From Muscardinus avellanarius (lineage: Eukaryota; Chordata; Mammalia; Rodentia; Gliridae): DNA of 64,000 nt. This document shows positions 23,390 through 33,380 of the stretch, piece by piece. Every line of letters starts with the position of its first letter. Position 1 is the stretch's first letter. The stretch covers positions 184,381,634 through 184,445,633 of the forward strand of contig OY726558.1 of the NCBI GenBank assembly GCA_963383645.1. The letters run 5' to 3'. The translations under genes were made by a program, and so were the position numbers. The notes under the pieces were generated by a model. The model saw only the letters and a program-made list of their open reading frames with translations, was not told where the DNA came from and did no database searches.

Positions 23390-25060
23390 CCTCTACTTTC
23401 CTGAATTTGCTCAACTGATCTAAAAATTTTGGTGGAGTTTTTAGAACTTGCTCTATATAGAATCTTATCATCAACATACAAGGAAAATTGGCTTCATTTC
23501 TTTTTCCTTTTTTTTTTTTTTTTTTTGTTGGTACTGGGGTTCCTGGAAACCCTTCTAGACATATTTTATATTTTTATTTGGAAACAGGGTCTCTTTAGCC
23601 AGAACGGCTGGCATCGAACCAGCACAATCCTCCTGTCTCCGCCTCCCAAGCACAGGGAATACAAGAGTGTGCCACCACGCCTGGCTTTTTTTTTCCCCCT
23701 TTTTATATAACATTTTTTGCTTTGTCTTAACCTACTTGCTCTGGCCGAAATTTCTAGTATTATAGAGTAGAAATGGTGAAAGCAGACACTCTTTTCTTGT
23801 TCCTGATCTTGTAGAAAATGGTTTCAGTTTTTCCCCATTTACTATGATGTTGGCTATGGGTTTGTCATATATCATCTTAATTATGTTGCAGTACTATCCT
23901 TTCATAGCTAATTTGTTTAGGGCTTTTACTGTTAAGGGAGTTCAAAAAGGACTTTTCTGTATCTATCAAGTTGACCATGTCATTTTTATCCTTGCTTCAA
24001 TTTATGTGCTGTATTATCTTTATTTTTATATTGAGCCACCCTTGCATCGCTGGGATAAAATCAGCTTGATCAAAGTGCATGATTTTAATAATAGGCTGTT
24101 GAATTCTACTTGTAAGTAATTATTGATTTTTTTTGCATTTATAGTTATTGGGGATATCAGCTGATAGTTTTCTCTTTTTACTGCATTTTCATCAGGTTTG
24201 GATAGCAGGGTAATATTGGATTCATAGAATGAATTTGGGAAGGTTCCTTGCATCTCTGTTTTATAATATAACTTGAGAAGCTAGTGTTTATTCTTCTTTA
24301 AAAGTCTGGCTAAATTCAGCAGTGAATCCATCTAGTTCTTGATTGGGAGATTTTTATTACTGCTTCAACCTTCTTACTAATTTACTTAAGTGTTTTATTT
24401 TTCTTAGTTCATTTTTAGTAGGATACATGTGTCCAGAAAGCTGTCTGCTTCTAGTTTTCCAATATACTGGCATATCGTTTCTAAAATATTTTAATGATTC
24501 TTTAAATGTTAGTGTTATATACCATAATGTTTTCATGTTCAAAATGTTCAAACTTTAATTTTATTTATTTGGGTCTTTTCTCTCTTAATTAGTTTAACTA
24601 ATTAAAAATTAGTTAAAATTAATTAAAATTGTCTATTTTATCTTTTCAATGAATCCACTCTTTCTTTCACTGATGCTTTGTATTTTCTTAAGCCTCTAAT
24701 TTATTTCTGCTATGATCATTATTATTTCCTTCTACTGATTTTGGTATTGGGTTGTTCCTGCTTTTCTAAGGACTTGAAATGCATCTTTAAGTTTTTTTTG
24801 AGAGATCTCTATTTTTTATGTTGGCATTCATTGATATAAACTTTCCTCTTAGTACTGATTTTGATATATTCCATAGGCTCTGGTATGCTCTATTTCCATT
24901 TTCGTTTGATTGAAGAAATTTTTAAATTTCCCCTCTGATTTCTTCAATAATCCACTGTTCCTTCAACAGGGTATTATTCAATCTCCATGTGTTTATATTA
25001 TTTCTGCAGTTTCTCTTGCTGTGCATTTCTATTTTTATTCCATTGAGATCAGATAAGATG
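23390..25060 (-). pseudogene. Old L1 ORF2, reverse-transcriptase region
   Basis: Reverse-strand ORF2 remnants. The 24026-24253 frame reads QGTFPNSFYESNITLLSKPD and then [20 protein letters not shown], matching the L1 reverse-transcriptase palm stretch (compare [15 protein letters not shown] and [15 protein letters not shown] in the younger L1). Downstream coding continues to 25060. Interrupted by the SINE at 23508-23685 and full of indels. Confidence 0.87.
23508..23685 (-). mobile_element. B1-dID-type SINE, younger subfamily, inside old L1
   Basis: Minus strand with a 19-bp T tract. The ID half is shortened (TTCTAGACATATTT joins directly, missing the CTCCGGGCTACACTCC segment). It has AGCCAGAACGGCTGGC, a palindrome variant, and ends CCACCACGCCTGGC. 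TSD not clear because both sides are T-rich. Confidence 0.9.
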
Positions 25061-25316
25061 AAATAAATTATTTAATTTAAAAAAATTGTTATGACTTGCC
25101 TTGTAACCTAATACATGATATTTTTCAGTTATAAAAGTGAATCTTAGTTTACGAAACCCTATGTAAAGCATTTATTGTACAAAAAAGTTGAACCATTGCT
25201 TTGTTCTCTATGTTGAATTCAATTATATACCACTTAAACTATAACAATAAAGTAATATTAATCTTAACTTTCTTATTTATTCTAAAAGTATCAATTATGT
25301 CAAACTTGTTTTCTTT

Positions 25317-25520
25317 TTCTTTTTCTTTTTCTTTTTTTTTTTTCCTGGTACTGGGCTTCCTGGAAACCCTTCTACCTCCGAAATATACTCCCAGACCCAT
25401 TTTTATATTTTTATTTGGAAACAGGGTCTCAAGCCAGCACGGCTGGCTTCGAACCTGCGCAATCCTCCTGTCTCCGCCTCCCAAGTGTGGGGATTACAGG
25501 CGTGTGCCACCACACCCGGC
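25317..25520 (-). mobile_element. B1-dID-type SINE, younger subfamily
   Basis: Complete copy between the perfect 15-bp TSD AAACTTGTTTTCTTT (25302-25316 and 25521-25535). The tail is (CTTTTT)n-like on the plus strand. Contains AAGCCAGCACGGCTGGCTT. Confidence 0.96.
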
Positions 25521-25557
25521 AAACTTGTTTTCTTTATAGTGATGAAAATCTTTTTGT

Positions 25558-26300
25558 TTTAAATATTCTTTTATTGGTTTATTGTAATTGTACATTATAA
25601 TGACATTCAGAGTGATAGAAATATACATGTATAGTACTTCGTGTTTCACTCCAAAACCTGTTCTGCTCTCTCTCTTTCCCTGCACACGTTATTGAGATTG
25701 AGATTGATAACGTCATATACGTACATTCCATTATTTGAGCCGTTTCTTTTTATCAAGTCTCTTTTCTCCTTCTCTATTCAATTCCTAAATTTCCTTTTCC
25801 TATTCTATTGGTACCTCTCCTCATTTATCTTTTGTTTCCCAATTTCCCTGTAGCTTCCATATATAAGAGAAAACACGTACCACTACACTCCGTAAGACAG
25901 ACCAATCTCACTTAGCATAATATTCTCTATTTAAAGAATCATCAAGAATATAATCTTCAATCTCCGGGCAATTATCAAGGGTAATAACAAAGAAATGCTA
26001 GTAAGGATGTGAGGAGACAGGAGCTCTTACACACTCAGTGCGAGTGAAAATGAGTGCCTCGGATATAGAGATTAATGTAGAGGTTTCTCAGAAGACTGGA
26101 ACGGACCCACCATGTGACCCAGCTTTACCACTCCTATCTTTCCAAAGAAATTGTAGTCAGAATATTAGAGTGATACATATATATCCATATATATAGCGGC
26201 ATATGATATGCCACAATTTTATATTACATTCATCTATTGACGGACACCTAGGCTGGTTTCAAAATTTACCCATTATGAATACATGCTTTATTTTCAAAAG
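25558..26300 (-). mobile_element. L1 3' end with an internal inversion
   Basis: 25558-25930 is a minus-strand L1 3' end (TTCTTTTATTGGTTTATTGT at the tail). 25950-26180 is L1 ORF2 C-terminal sequence on the plus strand (AAATGCTAGTAAGGATGTGA, AGACTGGAACGGACCCACCA, TGTGACCCAGCTTTACCACT). 26220-26290 is ORF2 C-terminal sequence on the minus strand again (CATCTATTGACGGACACCTA). This is the pattern left by twin priming or a later inversion. Confidence 0.75.
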
Positions 26301-26334
26301 GTTCATATGATGAATGAAAAGAATATGTATTTTA

Positions 26335-26533
26335 TTTTATTTTTTATTTTTGCACTACTGGGGATTGAACTCTGAGTTATATGTCCAGCCCTATATTTTA
26401 TTCTTTATTTTGAAACAGGGTCTCACTAAGTTACAGAGGGCCTCACTAAGTAGATGAGGCTGGTTGTGAACCTGCAATTCTGTCTCAGCCTCCCAAGTAC
26501 TAGGATTTCAAGTGTGAGCCACCATGTCTGACC
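26335..26533 (-). mobile_element. B1-dID-type SINE, older subfamily
   Basis: Minus-strand copy between the perfect 16-bp TSD AAGAATATGTATTTTA (26319-26334 and 26534-26549). The ID half has a small deletion. Confidence 0.95.
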
Positions 26534-27254
26534 AAGAATATGTATTTTAAAGTTGTTGGATAGAGCATTCTGTAGATGTCGAAGTTTACTTGATCTATAG
26601 TATAATTTTGCTCTGATATTTCTTTGCTTACTTTTGTTTAGATTATCTATTAGTGAGAGTGAGATACTAAAGTTTCCTTACACTATGGGGTCTATCTCTC
26701 CCATTATGTATAGTAGTGTTTGTTTATTTTTTTTAACTTAATTTTATTGTATGTGCTGAAGAATACTGGGGATTGAAACAGACGTGTTCTACCTCTGAGC
26801 TAAACCCCCAGCACTATTTTATTTTTTAGTGTGACAGGGGATCTCACTAAGTTGCTGAGGCTGGCCACAAACCTGAGATCCTTTTGTTTCAGCCTCCTAA
26901 GTACAGGAATTACAGGCATGTACCACCATGCCCGGCTATAGTGTTTGTTTTTATAGAATTGAGAACTCTGGTATTTAGTGCACATAAACCTATGATCATT
27001 ATATCTTCTTGATGAATTTCTCCTTGATCAGCATATAATGACTTTCTGAGTCTCTTTTGATTTTCTCTTACAGTCTGTTTTGCTGGACGTGAAGTAGAGC
27101 TATTCCAGCTTGATCTGGGATTTTATTTTCTTGGAATATCATTTTTTATTCTATCACTTTTAGTCTAAGTTTTTGCAGGTGAGAAGAGTTTCTTGTAGAA
27201 AGAATATTGTTAGGCCTTGTTTTTAGCTTATTTGGCTATTCTGAATTTTTCTTT
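26534..27254 (-). pseudogene. Old L1 ORF2, endonuclease region
   Basis: Outside the SINE at 26726-26938 the sequence is reversed L1 ORF2 N-terminal coding: GAGCATTCTGTAGATGTCGA, CTTACACTATGGGGTCTATC, ATCATTATATCTTCTTGATG, AGACTCTTTTGATTTTCTCT-type segments. This is the apurinic-endonuclease domain region. It aligns in order with 59500-59960 of the younger L1. No open frame. Confidence 0.82.
26726..26938 (-). mobile_element. B1-dID-type SINE, older subfamily
   Basis: Minus-strand copy between the perfect 12-bp TSD TAGTGTTTGTTT (26714-26725 and 26939-26950). The tail is T-rich and interrupted. Confidence 0.94.
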
Positions 27255-27395
27255 CTTTTTTGTTTGTTTGTTTTGTGGTGCTACAGATTGAGTGCAGGAG
27301 CATTCTACCTCTGAGTTACATTCTTGCTAAATTTCTGCAACTCTCACTAAATTGCTAAAGTTCTGGGATTACAGGTGTATGCCACCATACCCAGC
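27255..27395 (-). mobile_element. SINE with internal deletion, older subfamily
   Basis: T-rich tail, ID half (GGTGCTACAGATTGAGTGCA), then a shortened B1-like half ending TGCCACCATACCCAGC. About 60 bp of the middle is missing. Confidence 0.82.
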
Positions 27396-28830
27396 AATCT
27401 ACAGTTTTATTAGGAGAATTTTGACCATTTACATTCAGAGTTGTTATTGAAATGTATGTGCTTATTCCTGCCATTTTTATTACAGTTATTTTGAATATTC
27501 TATTTTCACTTATTCTTCTCTTATTCATCTTAGAAATTTAATGGTTAACTATATTAAGAAGGTTTGATTCTTATTTCTCATTTGTGTGCCTACTCTTCTA
27601 ATGGGATTATTCTTTCATATTCTTTCATTGACTGTTTACTTTCTTTCTCTTTTGTTTGTAGGATTTTCTTAAGCATCTTATATAATACTAATTTAGTGTT
27701 TATTGATTATCTTAATTTATGCTATTCTTTGGCAGGTCATTATTTCTCCTTTGATTCTGGATGATTGCTTTCCTGAGTATGGCAATCATGATAGCTTTAT
27801 TATTTATCCCAGTATATGAAATGCATCCTCCTATGCCCTCATGGCCTTTACAGTTTCTGCTGTGAAATTTACTGTTAGTCGAATGGATTTGCCTTCAACT
27901 GTGACTTGGTGCTTCCCTTCTGTACATTTTACTATTGTTTTATATTTTGGCAATTTAACTATAATATATTTTAGAGAGACTCTTTTCTGATCATGCCTAT
28001 TGGGGCTTTTGAATGCCTCCTCTACCTGAATGTCCATATCTGATCCAAGATTTTGGAATTTTTTGCTGTTATTTCATTAAGCAGGCTTCTGTTTCTTCAG
28101 CCTCTGTCTCTTATCCCGCAGAGATTTCTATTATGCATCTGTTTGATCTTTTATTGCTGTTACAGAGATTTTATGTGTCTTGTTCTTTCTTATTTTTCTT
28201 TATTACTGTCTGAATATAATATTTTTCTCAGGCTTATCTTCAAGCTCTGATATTCTTTATTCTGATTGATCTAGTTTGTTGGTGAGGTTTGCAAATGAAT
28301 TTTTTATCTGGCTTATTAAGCTTTTCATTTTGAAGATTTGTTTTGTTCTTTTAAAATATCGTTTTCACTTTCCTGATCTTCTCACTCATTGCCTGAATTT
28401 TATTCATTCATTCATTCAACTGTCTATCTGTATTCTCTTGAAATTCATTGAGCTTTTAAAATATCATTATTTTGAATTACGTAGCATTTAATCTACTTCA
28501 ATATCTTTTGAATCTATTACTATCGAATTGTGAATTTTATGAGGTCTCATATGCCTTGTTTTTATTCAATTTCTTGTGTTTCTATGCTGAGATTTGTTTT
28601 TCTGCTGGATGAATATCTTTTCATATAAAAGACTTGCTGATACAGTCTTTTTATAACAATGTGTTTTGAGGTATCAGTTTGTTGTGTAGTGTTGACTTTA
28701 ATTCCAACTGGACTTTGTAGTATAATTTCCCTGTAGCTTCTTTGGCTGTGATTAGTGTATTTTGACATAATGTATACTGTTTTTGAGCCTGAAGGACCCA
28801 ATTTATAATTGTCCAAAGAGTAAAATCCCT
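27396..28830 (-). pseudogene. Old L1, ORF2 start, inter-ORF region and ORF1
   Basis: The frame at 27831-28037 reads DIQVEEAFKSPNRHDQKR and then KYIIVKLPKYK, the conserved ORF1p RRM/C-terminal domain stretch (compare DLHVQEAYRTPLRQDQRR in the younger L1 at 60550-60600). Sequence to about 28830 is compatible with the ORF1 N-terminus. All frames are broken. Confidence 0.8.
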
Positions 28831-31039
28831 TGGCAATTCAGGCTGGTGTGGTACAGACAGCAGAGTAGATGGAGTACACCTATGGTTACTCCTCCAAGGG
28901 AATACAAGACCCTATCTCAAGGTGGGGGCTTACACAGGTACTGTTAGTATTGGTTCGGTAGCTTGAAAATAATTTTGACACCAGATGTTTTAATCATGTT
29001 AAGGGGCCTGAGGCTTTATCATCTGGTTGAAGCAATGTCTATTAGCAACTAGTGTGGTTTTTGTTGTCTCACATGGAGAGGGAATGGACAGGATCAGAGC
29101 GTGTTCTTGGTGACTCTCACCTCCATTCTGGCCAGAGATGTGTGATCTGACAGGATGTGGGAACTAATGATGGTGAGGGACCTCATGTGTCGCAGTCCAC
29201 AACACTAGTGTCTCTTTGTTATGACTGTAGGGTGATTGCCCAAGAGCAGGACATCAGACCCCTCTAGCAGTGCCCTCTTGGAGATGCCTCATCAGCTGAG
29301 GCCTTTTGAACCCTCTGTTCTTTACATTGTAGTGTCTACCAAGGCTTGAGCAGGACTAGGTCGTGGCTGGTCTAGGTGTGATTCATCTCAGCTGGGCTCA
29401 GTGACAAAGCACTCGCCTGACCTGTACAAAGTTCTCAGCTCAGTCTCTAGCACCACAAGAAAAAGGAAAAGATGAAAACAGCAGCAATAACAACAGAAAG
29501 GAAAAGGTGCTTGAAATAATAAGATAAAAGGAAATAAAAATATTTTAAACAAAAAGAAAGCAGGGGGAAAGAGAAGAAAAAGAAAGAGAAAATTAAAGAG
29601 GATAAACAAAAATTTGAGTGAAGACTAGGCATTATTTTACTACCACCCCAATTATTTGCGTTGTGTTGCTAACAGGATTATTTTGTGGCTGAAGCCAATT
29701 GAAGTTCCTCTCAGCTCTTTTGCATGTTGGAAAGAGCTATGACAGAATGTGGCACTGGCAAAGCAATGATTCTCTCTGTCAGGTTTTTCTGGATTGCATG
29801 TTTTGAGGAGGTTGCAGTATTGGGGCTGCATGTATTCATTAGCCAGAGGTGAATGCAGATCTCACCAAGCTAAAGTTCACTCTAGAGCTTTCTGGGCTGG
29901 ACACTCCCAGGGCCAGGCCAGCATTGGCACCCATGTCCCTTAAGGAACTAGTGCAGAATGTTGAACTTGCTAAGTAAAGATTCTCTAGAGCTTCCTGAGT
30001 TATGCACACTGAGGACAGGACAAATGCTGGGGCCAATAAGAAGAGACCATAGGGCTGCAAAGACCTTGCTGGGAGGAAAGGGTGACAGTTCCACATGATT
30101 TACTTCCTATTATCCTGAAGCCCCAAAACGTATCCCCCTGCCATGCAAAATCACACACAGCTGTTCACCCCCCACCCCCAAGCTCTGATAGCAGGTCTCC
30201 CTAATGTCCAATTTTAATGAGAAGTAATTTTACCTTCTCTCCTTATTACATTGTGTTCTTCCTATTGCATAGAATTCTGAATGAATGTATAAGTCACTCC
30301 TTTGGCCCAGCTGTAGCTGCTGAAGAGGATGCAGCAGTGATATCCCCAGCAAGAAGAAGGCACACAGAGTCCCGGTGCAGAGGAGAACAACAGCTGCCTA
30401 TTCCATAGACCCATCCCTTAGATAGCGTTCTGGGGAATATGGCACACATTCACGCCAGAGTGGCATGTGCACATGTGTTGGGTTATGCCTGTCATACTTA
30501 CATAACTATATACACATCTGTGTCTGTGCAAGATTCCCACACATCTGTGGCAGCATGGGGGAGTGGGGTTATGTCTTCACTACCAACCTGTACTTTCTCT
30601 GGGCCCTCACAGAGCCCGAACTATCTCGTGATGGAGTCACATGCTGAGCCAGTGTACAAAAAAGACCAAAGGGTCTCAGGTAAGAAAATACAGAGGATTC
30701 CGATCCCTACAACAGCCATCTCTGACATTAGGAGCCCTCTGAAGATGCTTCCACACAAGATGACAGTGTGTAGAAACACTAGGAAGTACTAAGGACTTCT
30801 CTAGCACCAGCTAGCTGTGCAGACCCCAGATCTTTTCTTTCTTCAGTTTGTATGTTTGCATTTTGCTAGACTCTGTGCTTGCAAATGTTGCCAAGACCTT
30901 ATCTTTTACCTATATCCATGCAGAAGGGGGAATCCTTTTTTCTTCGCCCAACCTCCAGAGCGCAGTGTTGGGGCCTCTGTTTATCTTCTTCTAGTATCCC
31001 AAATATCTGGGTTTCACTTATTCCCTAACTCCATGTTTT
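28831..31039. other. Possible old L1 5' UTR and unassigned sequence
   Basis: Less AT-rich than its surroundings, and directly upstream (in L1 sense) of the old ORF1, so part is probably L1 5' UTR. I cannot set its end. Contains an ID-like element at 29391-29460 and an A/G-rich run at about 29455-29610. The 117-codon frame at 30439-30792 has no recognisable domain. Confidence 0.35.
29391..29460 (+). mobile_element. Stand-alone ID-like element
   Basis: GCTGGGCTCAGTGACAAAGC followed by ACTCGCCTGACCTG and TCTCTAGCACCACAAGA is a tRNA-Ala-derived ID-type monomer with an A-rich tail that continues to about 29610. It lacks a B1-like half, unlike most SINEs in the window. Confidence 0.7.
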
Positions 31040-31197
31040 AAACCGAGGGGCATTCAACCTCCATGCTGTCTCTCCAGGCCTATTTTATCTTTTGTTAGAA
31101 TATCACAATGGAGCTGAGGCGGTCCTAAAACCTGAGATCCTCCTGTCTCAGCCTCCCAAGTACCAGGATCACAGACATACATCACCTTGTCTGGCTT
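31040..31197 (-). mobile_element. SINE, older subfamily, diverged
   Basis: ID-like AAACCGAGGGGCATTCAACC, then a shortened B1-like half with GATCCTCCTGTCTCAGCCTC and ending CACCTTGTCTGGC. Internal deletions. Confidence 0.78.
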
Positions 31198-31221
31198 AAC
31201 TCCTACACTATTTTACAATCA

Positions 31222-31671
31222 TGATGGGGTGTGTCCATACAGCGCCTAAGGAGATACAGCCTCTCTCGGCCTGAGTGGCCTGCAACCTAAGGCAAAACTT
31301 TAAGTAAAGTGATTCAGCAGAAAAGGGGCAAAGATGGCGCCTGGAGGAAGCTATGAAGGCGTGGTTTCCCCATTCATCATGGGTGGGGACACTGAGCAGT
31401 TTTCCCTTTAAAGGAGGTTCCGCACACATGAACGGCTCATGTACTGGCCTGGGATTGACTGTGAGCTACGTGCTAGTGATCTTTATCCTGGATAGGCTAG
31501 GCTATTTCCCATGGAAATTCCCCTCGTGGCTTGGTGCTATATAAAGAACTGCTTGGAGAGAAATAAATGAGATCTCGCTTGACTTGACTCCGGGCTCGTG
31601 GGTTTGTGTTCGAGTCGTCGGTACTCATCATCTCTTCAAGCCCTGCCAGCTGTCGGGCAGGATTCCCAACA
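31222..31671 (+). mobile_element. Solo LTR of an endogenous retrovirus (ERV2/ERVK-like)
   Basis: 450 bp starting TG and ending CA (TGATGGGG...CCCAACA), flanked by the 6-bp duplication CAATCA (31216-31221 and 31672-31677). A TATA box TATATAAAG (31538-31546) and polyadenylation signal AATAAA (31562-31567) give plus orientation. A YY1-like AAGATGGCGC lies at 31331-31340. No gag/pol/env sequence flanks it, so internal parts were lost by LTR recombination. The 6-bp duplication is typical of class II (betaretrovirus-like) ERVs; class is inferred from that alone. Confidence 0.85.
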
Positions 31672-32140
31672 CAATCATACACCTTAATCTGGAGCTACAT
31701 GCCCATTGTTTTAATGCTACCTCATGGAGAAGCAGGTGGGTGCTGACTGCCTTTAACTTATCTTTTTTTATTTATTTTTATTGGTGCATTGTGATCATAC
31801 ATCACATTAGAATACAAGACTTGAGAGGATATACAAGCACACATCATCCAATTAGCCCTCATCCAGTCCCCATCCCATTCCCCCACCTCGATCCCATGCT
31901 TGTTTGGTGATTAACTTTGATACATATGTCTATGTACCTCCTGCTTTTTAAAGAGGCTCCATCCTCCCCTATTCCATACCCCCTGATTGGTCACCTTAAT
32001 TGATTCACTATAGGGCCCTTTCTATAGCTCAACCACTTCCTGTTGCCCCTTTCCTCCTAGTTATTGCTGATTAGGGGAAGCATCTGGTTTTAATTTTCTG
32101 TGATATTTCTCTGTGTATGCCACGTTGCAAATATCAATCC

Positions 32141-33380
32141 CACTCTTGAGGCCCCAGTTGTAGCCTGGCTACCCGGTGGCCTGATCCAGACCTCGCTGGC
32201 TCAAGCAGCGGCCTTGCCTCATGGGAGGCCCCGATTCTGGTCTCCCTGGCCCCAACACTGGATTAACCCCTCAGCTGGCTCCGATCCTGGCCTCAGAGGC
32301 CCCAGCACCTGCCTGCCTCACGGCAGGCTCAAATGCTAACCAATGGCCCCGGCATCAGCCTAACCTCTTGGCAGGCTCTGATCCAGGCCTTTGAGGCCTC
32401 AATAACGCCCTTGCCTCACAGAAGGCTCCGATGCCAGCTGCTGGCCCTGGCACTAGCCTAACCCCTTGGCAGGCTCGGATCCCGGCCTCGGAGGCCCCAG
32501 CACCAGCCTTGTCTCACGGCAGGCACCGATGACGGCCTTGCTAGCTCCAGCACCGGCCTAACCCCTCGGCAGGCTCCGATCCCAGCCTCGGAGGCCTCAA
32601 TAGCATCCTTGCCTCACGGCAGGCTCTGATCGCAGCCACGCTGGCCCCAGCACCGGCCTAACCCCTTGGCAGGCTCTGATCCCGGCCTCAGAGGCCTCAA
32701 TAGCGGCCTTGCCTCATGGAAGGCTTCGATGCCGGCTGTTGGCACCGGCCTAACCCCTCGGCAGACTCCGATCCCAGCCTTGGAGGCCCCAGCACTGGCC
32801 TTGCCTCATGGTAAGCTCTGATCCCGGCCTTGCTGGCCCCGGCACTGGCCTAACCCCTCAGCAGGCTCTGATATCAGCCTCTAAGGCCCCAGCACCAGCC
32901 TTGCCTCACAGGAGGCTCCGATTCCAGCCTCAGTGTCCCCAGCACCAGCCTAACCCCTCAGCAGGCTCCGATCCCAGCCTTGGAGGCCCCAATACCAGCC
33001 TTGCCTCACGGCAGGCTCCAATCCCAGCCTTGTTGGCCCCGGCACCAGCCTAACCCCTCAGCAGGCTCCGATCCCAGCCTTGGAGGCCCCAATACCAGCC
33101 TTGCCTCACGGCAGGCTCCAATCCCAGCCTTGTTGGCCCCAGCACCAGCCTAACCCCTCAGCAGGCTCCGATCCCAGCCTCAAAGGCCCCAGCACTGGCC
33201 TTTCCTCACAGCATGATCCAATCTAGGCTTCACTGGCCCCAGCACCGGCCTAACGACTTGGCAGGCTCTAATCCTGGCCTCAGAGGCTCCAGTACCGGCC
33301 TTGCCTCATGACAGGCTCCAATCCCAGCTTTGCTATGTACGTCACCTGCCTCACCCCTCGGCAGGCTCTAATCCGAGCAC
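32141..33380 (-). repeat. VNTR of composite element copy 1, 100-bp dimer units
   Basis: About 12 dimers. Plus-strand unit A begins GCCTTGCCTCACGGCAGGCT and ends in a CTTGCTGGCCCCAGCACC form. Unit B begins GCCTAACCCCTCGGCAGGCT and ends CTCGGAGGCCCCAGCACC. Each is 50 bp and they alternate; for example TTGCCTCACG recurs at 33001 and 33101. Neighbouring dimers at about 33000-33200 are nearly identical, suggesting recent homogenisation. Open frames such as 32808-33053 are Pro/Ala-rich readings of this repeat, not genes. Confidence 0.93.

Noticed and set aside
30439..30792. 117-codon plus frame
   Set aside because: No domain, signal or codon pattern that would separate it from chance; probably within old L1 5' UTR or unassigned repeat.
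31222..31671. Solo LTR as the end of a complete provirus
   Set aside because: No second LTR or internal retroviral sequence is found nearby, and the matching 6-bp duplications lie immediately on both sides of this single LTR.
32808..33053. Pro/Ala-rich open frames across the VNTR (also 57390-57749, 58126-58479)
   Set aside because: They are frame readings of a GC-rich tandem repeat whose period (50 bp) is not a multiple of three. They appear on both strands and have no start context.
32141..33380. CRISPR-like array of regular repeats
   Set aside because: Units are contiguous with no unique spacers, the DNA is mammalian, and the block lies inside an element with TSDs.
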